DNA of 64,000 nt. Source: Phallus indusiatus (Eukaryota > Basidiomycota > Agaricomycetes > Phallales > Phallaceae). The stretch spans positions 1 to 64,000 of the forward strand of contig JAQFWX010000057.1 in the NCBI GenBank assembly GCA_027605045.1. Reading direction: 5' to 3'. The notes beneath the pieces are model-generated. The model was not told the DNA's origin. It was given only the letters and a program-made list of their open reading frames with translations, and did no database searches. This document shows positions 42,566-53,487 of this stretch, piece by piece (positions within the stretch are counted from its first letter, which is position 1; each line of letters begins with the position of its first letter). The position numbers were made by a program, and so were the translations under genes.

Positions 42566-45556
42566 ATGTCGGGAGAAGACTCAGTCTGGTTACAACACAA
42601 GCGCAAATTAGCATATCGCTATAGTCTGATATTCTTAAAAAATTCACCTATTCTTTAAAAGACAATATAGTTGACTTGGGCGGAGAAACAAATGCCACCA
42701 CCGAATTTGTTTCAACCCACCGCGGTTAGATGCAAGAAAAGGAACACCCTCGGAAAACGGTGGATCCGCATACTGACTTTTAAAAAAATCACAATCAAAG
42801 AGCACCATACTCGCGCTTCAAAGAACCAAATAACCGACTAATCATCGTGTTCTTGTAGCGCCAGGTAACTCAGGGACTCAGGGATTATTGCCCCGCTTCG
42901 GAATCATCATTTAAGTTGTTTCTCTGTTTATGTAGGAGTGCCGCCGGATGAATACTTTTGACGAAACAGACCTGTTTAAAGTCGTCGACATTAAGCTTTT
43001 TTTTATTCATATACTAGCTGAGTCTGTCCTTATGTATGTATAGATGCACCACGTTAAATATATGCTTTAGATAGATTAGTAATTACTTGAGAAGAATGAA
43101 ATTCATATAGAACCTCTTCCCGTATGACGACCTGCATCATAACGTATTGAGTTTAATAAATCTGCTCCATCAGTAGCTTTTCTTATGTGATAGTTCAAAG
43201 GGGTTTTCGTTTTTATCGCCGAGCTTGACTCTGCTTGACTAGGTGACCGGTGCCGGTGATTAGTGATTCAGATTGCTCCCAGCCAATACCGGAGTCTGAT
43301 CAAACTTCAGAGATTTGGACAACCTGAGAATGCGCTTGGTATTAACAACAAGCGCGGTAGAATTTTCCTTTCAAAGTCGAAATCCATGAGCCGTCAAAAA
43401 TTCCGTATACCCAATGTTTTATTTTCGGAAGCCCGTGAAAATTCGCTTGTTACCGTGGTCAGCGCCGAAGCGCTTAGCATCAAATTTCCGCGTAATACGT
43501 ATACTCTGTTGTTCGTATGAGCAGGGGGCATATTTACTGAAATACTTGATAACACTTGGAATATCCAAATCTCGGAAAAAAGTAATCTACCAAATTTGTT
43601 TTTTTTTCCATATATACGTGGTTCATCGTCAGAACTTAAGTGACTAACTACATATCGTTCCGTATGAAGATTATCCTGACCCTATATGTCTAGTGCCGGC
43701 TCCAGATATGTTGACAGACACAGACGAGAACAGACGAGAACGTGCCGATTCCCAATTGTAAAATTTCGGCTTTTTTGTCCAGCTTTGGCATGAGCGTAAT
43801 CTAGCTCTCACGTGAAAAGGAGTTCTGTAAGCTTACCATGTCAAAGAATTTGGCTTTATTCTTTTATGATGATGGGAGAGGTATCAACAGGGTGTGAATC
43901 GAATTTCCAGCGAATGTCCACCGAGGCCGCCAGGCTAGCATCCTGTTGCTTGGTTGCGCTTTCCCTGATGCTACTAGAGTCAAACCCCTAAGACCAAACC
44001 CTTGATTTTTTTGAGAGGACAAGATGTGAATGAAAAATCCACACCACATCTTTATCTCTCCCAGAACTTGGATTGGCACAAGGGATTCATAAACTCTTTC
44101 CAAACAGGATCGCCGAGATGCATGAACGCCCGTATGGAGATCACTTTTTCCCGTTGAAAATTCTTGATTGAATAATCCCATCATGAACATGTCCCATATA
44201 ACCTTTTGCACGGACTCGTACCCCTGCTTTATACCAGATTTTCTACAAGAAATGGTGAGAACTTGGGAGGATCGTACTTCATGATCGCGGGTTTTCCTCG
44301 CATTTGAGGAAAAACGACGATTGATACTAGATTTAACTTGATCATAAATCATGATTTACCTAGGTGATGACGACCATTTCGATAAATTTATGTATTCCAT
44401 ACATTTATCGCCGGCGTACCTTCCATTGTCTTATCAACAATCATGAGTCTACGGTAGGCCTCATAAGAGAACCCATTTTCTTTTGTTAAAGTACTTGGGA
44501 TATGCATCAGTATTTTTTAACGGGAGGAAACCCACTCTCATTATCCATCTTTGGTCGAGAAGGAAACTTCTCAACCGCATTCTATGGCTAACAGGAGTTT
44601 TAGAAAGCAAGGGGGAGAATTAATACAGGACTCGTCATATCAGTCCTCGCATGTAAGTTTAGCCAACTCCGGAGTCCGCACTGTTGTATGTTCATGTGTG
44701 CCAATCAGACAGTACACTGGGTTTTATGCCACATCACCTAAATTCAACAACCTCCTTTGGTGATGGTTTCATAAATATATGTTTTCTCCTCTGACGAAAC
44801 CACCAAGAAAATATGATCTTCCTTCCGATTTGCCTCTTTGCCCAAGATCAAAGAACATTCTTTCCATCTCATCCTCCACAACATTTTGGAATGGGATGTC
44901 ATTGAAGAGATAAGACAATCGGGTCAAAATCACCTATGAAGGTGGATTGATAGATGTAAATTTGGAGAATACTTGGGTAGGTCAGGATCCCGATGGTAAT
45001 ATAGATGGTGATGATTACGGCGATGGTGGTGGTAAATCAAAAAACGGGGTAGAGCCTATAAACTCAGATTGCGGGAAATGAAAAATTCCGCACGCAAATC
45101 TTTTAATACCTGTGATATTTGGAAGCGCGAATAGGCGTTGCATATTGATAATATCGGTCAGAAAAAGCGGCCAAGTAGTAAACATACCAAAATCATCAAA
45201 AGCAAATAATACTTTCGATCACAAAATATCTCAAGTTCCGGTTGTAATTTATGCAGATTATGTAGTACGACTAGTTCACAGGTGTACGGGTTTGTATGTC
45301 TACCGTTTTAGCCTCAGAGGCCATGGCATGAACGCCAAACTGCCATTGCGCTCGTTACTTTCGTAAATCCTTTACTTTTTTTTTTTTTTTCACGAACATG
45401 ATAGAATTTAGTAACAAGTAAATTATTTCATTCCCTGATGATCTCCATTGTCAATTTATACAAGGGCATTTCCGTCGTAATACCAACATGAACGACATAA
45501 AACGTTACAGACTGAAGAATGAATTAATTTTGTGCATTATCGCCAGTACAAAAAAG
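42566..45556. other. 3 kb gene-poor stretch
   Basis: AT-rich DNA with scattered short frames. A 162-codon minus frame at 43864-44352 has no recognisable motif and is not called. A long T-run near 45375-45390 might be a retroposed tail, but no source was seen. A direct CAGACGAGAA repeat occurs near 43720-43740. No RNA genes recognised. Confidence 0.4.
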
Positions 45557-48192
45557 TCACTTCACCTTAGTAATTAAGCTGAAATTTGGAATCTGCGTTA
45601 AATCAAAGCCACACACGACAAAAGAATTCCACTGCTTCTCAGCTGTGGAAGACCCCAGCCAAAAATATATATCCTCTTCCGCACTCACAAGAGAGACAGC
45701 ATCGAGATCAGGTATAACCGATACTACTATGTCGAAATAGCCCGAATCACGGTACTTTTCTTCCTTGTCCCAGCTCAATAATCCCCATAGTAGAGGAGAG
45801 CTCTCATCTGGCCCGCTGAGAGGTTTCCAGTGTGCTAAACCAGACTGGGCAGGAGCAATTTGACGTTCAGGTGATACAGTGATCGATCCGATGAGAAGAT
45901 GAGCATGTGGATTAGCTTGACGGATTCGTTTCCTATATCGAGAGGGGGGAAGGATCCGGAGACCCACGACTGGCGTTGTGAAAGAAGAGTCAGTAGAGGC
46001 TTTGACCTTGAACACAGTCTCAATTCGATACCATCCATCGGTCACATGACTCCTTGATATCCTTGTCGAAGAACATGAAAGTATATATGAACATACATTA
46101 TGCGGTTTGTCATTTGCCCATAAGAGTTCTGGAGAGACTTCTAGATGTTCCCAAGCAGCTGATACTTTCATCATTATGACGACAATTACAGCATCTCCTT
46201 CTGAGATAAGATTCCAGTTTTGCAGCGTACAGATCGGGATGGTCAGAAATGGGACGGGGGAATCAATGAGCATTGTAGTTGAAGCGAGTGTAAATTTGAG
46301 AGATGTGCTTCCTTGCCATGCGTCGAGCTCGATCAACGTCGCATCTTGAATAATGATATCACCCACAAGGCGAAAGGGTTCATCCTTAAGCAAGCCACCG
46401 GAATTTGACTGGCACAAAGCACGCATTTGAGGCCATAATCGATCCGGTAACGCAAAGGAGGTGCCGAGATCAGTCCAGCCAGATCTTCCAAGTTGATCAT
46501 TTGGTATTGAACCATCAAAAACCTTCCTTCCTGACATCCACCAAGCGGTCCCAGAACCACGGCTGAAATTTGTATAAAATGGGCGACAGATGTCCTTCGG
46601 GTCTCCAATTCGGTTAAAACGTTGTCTAGGCCCGAAATAAGCACCAATGGGTTGAGAGGTCGGGTTTGGATTGTCAGCACTGGGTCCAACCCACAGACGT
46701 AAGTCGTCGTTCCACCACTCACTCCAAGAGCGTTCGGTCCCATCGTCCTTGGCTCGTTCCCATGTCCATCCCGGGGCGAAGATGGCAACAGACAAACCCA
46801 GAGGAGGTAGATCCGTAGGAAATATCATATCCAATGATTTTGATATGTCAAATCCTCCATAACAGTTTCTACCAAAGACGTCGATACCTTCAAATACATC
46901 TGACGGCGAGTGATCTAGGCTTTTGGCATTTCCTGAACTTTGTAAAAGTTTTGGATGATATGATGGCTCCCTTTCAGGCCCGGGCTGAAATTCCCCGGGC
47001 GGCGATGGAGGAGGCGGTGAGGCCCAAGTATAATTTGTGAATATTTTTTCAGCGGCCAGGAAGAAAGGGGCGTTTAGAGGAGTAAGTGCATCTTGCCATT
47101 GAAGTTTTCCTTCGGTGGTCACTGAATCGTACCTGGTTTACACAAACTGTGAAAATTTCATTCGTTACGGAAGAGGTGGAATTTTACCAGATAATCTCGA
47201 AATGAGATCCGACGAGTCGCTTCCCTTCATTTCTGATATACGAAGTCCAATCCTCAAGGGCCCGAGCGTTCTTCCGCATGCGGTCTTCACGAGATTGACG
47301 TAGTCTAGGGGTTAAAACCGCTTTCATACCATACAGTTCCTTCTCAGCCATCAAATCTTCTTCATCTTTCTTTCTGTCTTTCTCCCCTCCGGTGTAAAAT
47401 TCTTCGGGAGGTATGAAATTAAGATCGGTTTCAATATTGAGAAGGTACCCGTCGAACCCGTATTCTTGAGCAAGACGGATAAGCTTCTCGGCCGAATCGA
47501 CGACGAAAGTCGGTTGGTCACCGTAAGGAGACCCCTGATATAGACATTTACAAAGATCGGCTTTTGATTCCTCCCATTCAAAGATTCTAAATAGAAACAA
47601 CCTGTTTTTACCTTAGGAACAATTATTAATAATAGAAGCATACAATGTTCCCAATACTTTTACTCCTCTACGATGACCTGCCTCTATCCATCCTCGGGGT
47701 GGCAAAGTAACACGGTTGTGCGAGAAACTGTGTCGGGCGAAATTCAGCCTCAAATAGCATCCAAATTATGGGTTACAGATAGTTACTAAATAAATGTGTC
47801 GATCAAATGCCTGAAACGAAGACGAGTCATTGATTTATTGTCAAATTTGAACAAGATTGCAACTGACCAGAACTCAAAAGAGTAGCCACGCTCAAAAAGA
47901 CTTTCGGTGTAACCGCCCTTGAAATCATGACATACAAGCAATTTTGAAGTCTTGCCTTCTTCCTCGGCCGGTTCTGGACGTCGTGTTTGTGGTTCGCGAC
48001 TTGGAAACCATAATAATAATTCGTCGATTGACTTCAAGTAGTCAATCTGTTCATAACATGAAGGCCAAATTGTTCAGCTCATCGCCAACTCATTTCGAAC
48101 TGGTTTTGAATAATTACTCTTGTAATCCAAGCATCGTCACCATCGAAAGTAATTTCGGCTAGTCGGTCCCGCTGTAGGCTTCGGAGAGGCAT
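45557..48192 (-). CDS. cytosolic endo-beta-N-acetylglucosaminidase, glycoside hydrolase family 85
   Basis: GH85 enzymes cleave the chitobiose core of N-glycans. The start is ATG at 48192 (MPLRSLQRDRLAEI), followed by an intron to IDYLKSIDELLLWFPSR. The catalytic domain has [50 protein letters not shown], and the signature YGFDGYLLNIE, whose Asn (47436-47438) and Glu (47430-47432) are the substrate-assisted catalytic pair. DVFGRNCYGGFD and FYTNFSRGSG follow, the latter typical of the family's end. A C-terminal beta-rich module completes ~780 residues. No signal peptide is present, so it is likely cytosolic, acting on free or misfolded-protein glycans. The C-terminal ~520 residues are one long exon. 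Confidence 0.92.
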
Positions 48193-48360
48193 GGAGCACA
48201 AGGCTGATCAGGGACAAGGACAAATGGTTGGCGCTAATTCACTGTTCTACGACTATTGCCAATGGTGCCTTAAAAGTAGCAACTTATATTCGCAGTAATA
48301 TACAATAGTTGAATTTACTTAAACATGGAAGTACATAACATAAAACACAACGAAGAAGAC

Positions 48361-50078
48361 CTAAAGTGTCCCATGTTGGGCTCGATGAATACTGGTAACC
48401 CGCAGACCTTCTTGGATTGCAACAGCCTCGTCCGCCTAATGAGCACAATCTTAGCGAGGAATCATCAAATGATCCATGTAGAACGTACCCAAGGCAAAGT
48501 AAAGAACTTGCTATCCTTGAGATCTTCCTCGCGAATACCTTGTTCGTTGCCGAGGATAATGTCTAAATCTCGCGACTGGCTCTCTAACCAGGTCTTAACG
48601 AAAGAAGGGGGATCTTCAATGAACGATGTTAAGAAATCGAGTCTCGTTTTGGAACTCCGTATTGATTGCGCAGCCAGTCCAATCTTTTATTCAATATCGT
48701 TAATCGCAGATGTGCACAGGTATAGTGAATTACATACCTCATCATCTATTGAACTGATTTGCTTTGTGGTCTCGATAGCTGAATGAATCACGTTCATCTT
48801 CGCTTTCAAAGCTATATCATCTAGGGGTATTTCTATATCATAGGCTTGCATGCCATTTGCGTTTGGTGGATCAACACTGGGATCATAAGGATTAAGACAG
48901 CATCGGGTTTACTTCAATAAATGACGCACTTGATAATATAGTCCAGCACAACCGGTTCAGGAGGCTGTAGGCACCGGTTTATCAGGTCGGGTAGTTGTTG
49001 AAAGGTGATCTGTTCTCGGTCAATAATCTGGTGAACCTGTCAGGGATGATGTAGAGCAAGCCAGTTACATCAAGCCACGAACCGCCCTCAGCTTGGCATC
49101 CAACCGGATTATCTTTCTATCCACCTTGTCTTGAAGACCATTAGCCTTGATGTAATGCCATAGAGCAGTAATAATCCCGGTCCGCGTGTCTTCTTTTGTA
49201 TCCAGTAGTTCTGCCAGTGGTTTGGCGAGTCCGTGGCGGTCAGGATTTCTCCTTAAATGAAGGATAACTCGTGCCTTGACCGAAACGTCTCCACGTCTTT
49301 TGATCTCGAACCCATCTTGGTCGGGCGATGTTCCAGGATGGCGCCACTAAAGATGCGTTAGGATTTTACCGCGCACTGCGTACATTGGAGGATAACATCT
49401 CACCTCTACAATGTTACTGTCAGAGTACATCGACTGATCACGATCCAGCTCGATAACTAATGCTTTTAGGAACGACGTAAACTTGCGTGGCGGTATTTTC
49501 AAAGCTTGCACACTTGGATTTGCCTGTACAAAAGCGTTGCGTAATCTTGAATAATCTTGATATCAGTATGGCAAAATCTCACTTACATCATCCAGAAAAC
49601 GTCCTTCCACTCTGAATGTCCAAGATGGGATATTTTGACCCGAAGCAAAGTCCACAGACGACAGGTCAACATCAGCATTGTCTCCTAGTTGCCATGGCTG
49701 ACTCTCAGCGTGGTGTGATAAGAATATCCGCAAAGTGCGAGACACCTATTAAAGCGCGTATTTCATCAGCGACGCGTCCTGGATGCAGCGAAAATACAGC
49801 ATACCGGAGAAACTTTGTTCATAGCGTCTTGTATTTCCATTTTCTTTCTTGTAATTGTCCAGTCCAACTTTCTCTCCGCTTCTAGTAAATCGAGATAGAG
49901 CTTCGAGTCTTCAAAATCGTTCACTAATGAGCTCGGTATCGTTTTGTCTGTTATTTTCCGACGTCTAAAGCGATAAGTGAAATTTCTTATAAAATAAAGA
50001 AATTCAATTTATAACTTACTTGGCGGCTTTAGGAGCCTGCATGTCCATTCCTACTTGAGCATTTGTGCTCGTAGCCAT
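48361..50078 (-). CDS. SWI/SNF chromatin-remodelling complex subunit, BAF60/Ssr3/Rsc6 type (SWIB domain)
   Basis: The BAF60 family is a core, non-catalytic subunit of SWI/SNF and RSC remodellers. The start is ATG at 50078 (MATSTNAQVGMDMQAPKAAK) and the end TAG at 48361. Conserved blocks: KLYLDLLEAERKLDWTITRK near the N-terminus, RTLRIFLSHHAESQPW, WTFRVEGRFLDD, KFTSFLKALVIELDRDQ, and IVEWRHP. The SWIB/MDM2 domain reads GFEIKRRGD...ARVILHLRRNP...LAKPLAELLDTKEDTRTGIITALWHYIKANGLQDK. The C-terminal TWLESQSRDLDIILGNEQG and WADEAVAIQEGLRV blocks are typical of the family. Several 45-60 nt introns. The 5' end is 204 bases from the divergent IWR1 start. Confidence 0.9.
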
Positions 50079-50282
50079 TTTTTTGTCGGTGAGCAAACAG
50101 AAGAGAGATCCGTGGGAAACTCAAAGAACCTGATTCACCTGCTGACTAATTCGGCGTCATCATGAACTTCGCGCCTTTTACGCGTTGCGCGATTCATTCC
50201 ACAACTTTCACTTCGTTGTCTCCGTTGACACCTATTTTCGCATATCCACTTATTTTATTTTATTTCATTTTCAATATACCAA
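50079..50282. promoter_or_regulatory. divergent promoter, SWI/SNF subunit and IWR1
   Basis: Only 204 bases separate the two start codons. An ACGCGT (MluI cell-cycle box-like) hexamer is at 50180-50185 and lies in a CG-rich core. Shared control of two transcription-related genes is inferred from spacing only. Confidence 0.4.
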
Positions 50283-51512
50283 ATGGATTCCCAAGTTTTG
50301 AAACCGACAATTATACGAATAAAACGAAGGCGCGATGAAGAACCTCACGATGCGTTGTGTAATCCTTATGCTAATTTCTCCCTTGCGATTAGTTCTGACT
50401 ACATAAAATTAGTGGTTGAGTCTAAGAAGAAAAGATCCAGACCATCTGATCTTTTTGAGTTCGTAGAAACGGTTGAAGAGCACGAGATTACAAACAATCC
50501 GCAATATGGCAAAGATTTAATCGTGCGCCTCACTCCTAGTTCCTTTATTGTTTTTGACTGCTTTGTTTCTTTATCTTAAGGCTCGTGCAGGAACAGGGTT
50601 TAAAGAGCCTTCGTCTCCGTCCACGTCTACTCATAGTATGAAGTCACCTCAGAACCACACTGCGCCTCATAAGAGTCCCACCAAACGCTACACGGTTCTA
50701 AAGCCTGTTGCTCAGAACGTCACTATTGAAGAGTATGTTTCTTCGCGAATCCACCGAAATCTATAATATATAGCCGCATATTTCTTAGGGATAAATCATC
50801 TACAAAGCCAACCACTGAAGGACTGGCCATGTATGATGCCGTTATAGACACCCGAGCTCGAAGGAAGCGTAAAGAAGATCCTGCAATGTCGGAGATTATA
50901 GATGGCATATCAGGATGTATGTTATATAAATTATTTTCCTTCGATTTTCTTTTCGCAAGCCTGTTTAGTGGGAAAGGAAACCACGAATACCGATGATAAT
51001 GCGGACGATAAATTCGTGGTGGACGTATATTTACAACGTCCAATGCCTGCTGATTATCGAATGCCGGAAAGTGTCGGCTTACTGTAAGAATTAGATCGAT
51101 TGATTGTCGCTCTTCTCACATTGCTAACAATTCCCTAATCCTATAGCTCTAGGAGTAGTCTGTTAAATGCCGAAATGGTCGATTCTGACCCAGGTTCGGA
51201 TTCTCCTTCCGATGACGATGACGAGAATTCTAATTGTATGGATTACCTTGATCATTAAAATGTTTGCTGATTGTAGTCTAACAGCGGAGGATTTCTATCG
51301 TAACGACTACCCAGATGAGGACCCAGATGAAGACAGCGATCACTCTTTCGCAGGTAAATAAAAATTTCTCGTTTGGCGAAAATTAGTGACCTTTAATAGA
51401 TTATGATAATGAATATTCTGAAGAGGAAGAAGAGGAAGAAGAGGACGATGAAGAGGAGCGAGCGGAACTTCGTGATCTCCTTCGTTCTAGAGGAATCGTC
51501 ATGCCAGAATGA
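50283..51512 (+). CDS. IWR1: Iwr1-type RNA polymerase II nuclear import factor
   Basis: Iwr1 binds assembled RNA polymerase II in the cytoplasm and carries it into the nucleus. The start is ATG at 50283 (MDSQVLKPTIIRIKRRRDEE); the basic IKRRRDEE matches the N-terminal nuclear-signal-containing block of the family. Other diagnostic parts are the VDVYLQRP segment near 51020 and the C-terminal Transcription_TFIID-like Iwr1 domain, AEDFYRNDYPDEDPDED, followed by YDNEYSEEEEEEEEDDEEERAE and RDLLRSRGIVMPE. Six or so short exons. The linker regions are Ser/Thr/Lys-rich and variable, as usual for this family. Confidence 0.88.
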
Positions 51513-51794
51513 GATTTTCCCCACCGGTCTGTCCTCGTTCTTGAATTCACAAAAATCCAATCCTCCCCCTCCCCCCGTTGATCCTTCCCTGAAATTATCT
51601 TTTCCAACCATGAATTTTCGTTTCGTCAGATGTCAACTTCAGATAATATTCCCATGCATTCCTTCGCAGATCTCGAATTATAATGACTCATTTGTATCAC
51701 TGCAGTAGCTCCAAACGTGTAGCAAAGAACAAATTCATATAGAATATAAAGCACAAGTTTTATTTTACATCGTCGAGAGAGTGAGAGAGAAAAG
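51513..51794. other. convergent 3' region
   Basis: Between the IWR1 and sirtuin gene ends. Purine- and pyrimidine-rich, no feature seen. Confidence 0.35.
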
Positions 51795-53337
51795 TTATAG
51801 AAAAACATCGTTCAATTCTTTGTCTGGACTAGATCTTAGAACTGATTTACCCATATCAAATACAAGTTCGCTGACGGAAACCGTCTTTTGGAACAGTCTT
51901 CCACGTTCATTGTCGGGAATAATAGGCCTGAGAACGCCACCCCGCTTTTTGGAAGGACTAGAACTGTATTCGACGGATTCGCCAATTGATTTACGCTTGC
52001 TTGGAGAAACAGGCGGTGTTGGTAATTCACCGTTAGAAAACGGCAATAAAGGAGGTGGTGGGATATTTTCCGCGTTGTTTTTGCGAATTTTTCCTATACC
52101 AAGCATTTAGGGAAAGGGTTTCTCCAGTTTCTTATAAGTGAAAGCATATACCTTTGGGAACTGAGGTTGAGCGCTTCACCACCGTAATTTTTTGTTCTGT
52201 AGGACCATCCCCAAATAAAGTTTTCTGAATCTCCCAGTCCTGAGGTCGTGTCTTTTTCCAGTCTTCAAGAACTTTGGCGACCCATGAATCGGTGTCGGAA
52301 GCGACATAATAATCGAATATGTTGTCCCATTCATTAGCGGGCGGGGTTTTATTTACGAAGATCACTTTCCCGGACCCTGTTTTGTGCTCATGGACGACAC
52401 GGGCAAAGTCCTTGACTAATTTTCGTAGACCGTGTACTTTCAGAGACGTTCCCATGATAATCAGTAGGTCCGGTTTCTTTCCCAAATCTAATGTTTGAAT
52501 AGTTCCAATGTCATCGCCTAATGGGTGACTTTCATCGTATAAGACAATAGCGGGTCGCAGAGTGCCGACTTTCAAAGGACGAGCTGACCGAGCACGTCGT
52601 TCTTCCGCTTTAAAATGAATATTAGATGTTTAACTAAATCAGTCTCGAAAAAAAACTTTACATCGCTTTGTGCATTCTTGACAGTCTGGCGGAGTTCCTT
52701 CACGGAACGTTGCCAAATGCTGGTTCTCGCATTTCGTCTCAGCGGCACAAATCACACACCGTACGCGGTGAATGTCGCCATGTAATTGTACATTCTTGAT
52801 TTCCTTCACTTTGAGTTTGTTGTTGCTAGCCTTCCCTGTAGCTTTCGCTGCATCGGATGACGTGCAAACCAGTCCGACTCGAGCTTCTAGACCGTCAATA
52901 TTTTGTGTATAAGACCGCAAGAGTTTTCCTTTCGCGTCTAGTGTCTTGATGAAGTGATGTGTCGATGAGGGTGAAGCTAGATCAATAGAAGTCTTGAGCT
53001 CCGCCATGAATGTGTAAAAAAGGGCAGTGGATGTGGGGTCGCGAAAGAGAGCAGCGTCGAAAAGGTCACGTCCTTTCATCACCACGTCCGGAAATTTTGT
53101 TTTGACGAGCGCGTATAACCCATCAGAGGAACGAAAATCCTGTAGACATAAAAGATTATTTACTGGAGAGAAATAAGTTAGGACTGAACGCACCGGGATT
53201 CCTGAAGAACAAGATATCCCCGCCCCCGTTACGACGACTATTTTCTTGCTCTTGAAGACCGTTGACGACAGATTACCCAATGCACGTTTGACTTTCGCGT
53301 CGGACGCGATTAGACCCATGTCTAGTGAAGTTATCAT
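51795..53337 (-). CDS. NAD-dependent deacetylase (sirtuin), Hst3/Hst4 type
   Basis: Class I fungal sirtuins of this kind remove acetyl from histone H3 Lys56 and guard genome stability. Start ATG at 53337 (MITSLDMG). Motifs: VVVTGAGISCSSGIP (NAD loop), DFRSSDGLY, SYTQNIDGLE, the catalytic His in VQLHGDIH, the zinc cysteines CVIC and CQECTKRC, PAIVLYDESHPLGDD, and LLIIMGTSLKVHG, the last typical of Hst3/4. After the catalytic core comes a ~100-residue Ser/Pro/Lys-rich tail (ELPTPPVSPSKRKS), probably disordered, with possible cyclin-kinase sites; Hst3 stability is known to be phospho-regulated in yeast, so the analogy is suggestive only. The gene lies divergent to RSM22 at 150 bases. Confidence 0.9.
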
Positions 53338-53487
53338 GTCTCAGAAGACCCCCAAAATTGGGTGGAGAGTAAGAAGTACGAGACAGAGAGTTGGTGGTAA
53401 AAATTGCAAGGAACGCGACTTGTCCCGTGACTTCAAGTATGACGAATCCACATTACGTAATTTCCCTGTCCCGAAACACACCCCCGT
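53338..53487. promoter_or_regulatory. 150-bp divergent promoter, sirtuin and RSM22
   Basis: The start codons of the sirtuin and Rsm22 genes are 150 bases apart on opposite strands. No classical TATA box was seen. The short shared spacer implies a bidirectional promoter. Confidence 0.45.

Noticed and set aside
43864..44352. 162-codon minus-strand frame
   Set aside because: Longest frame in the gene-poor stretch, but nothing recognisable and no flanking exons.
45365..45395. Long T-run as a retroposed poly(A) tail
   Set aside because: No adjacent retrogene or target duplication seen; could be simple slippage.
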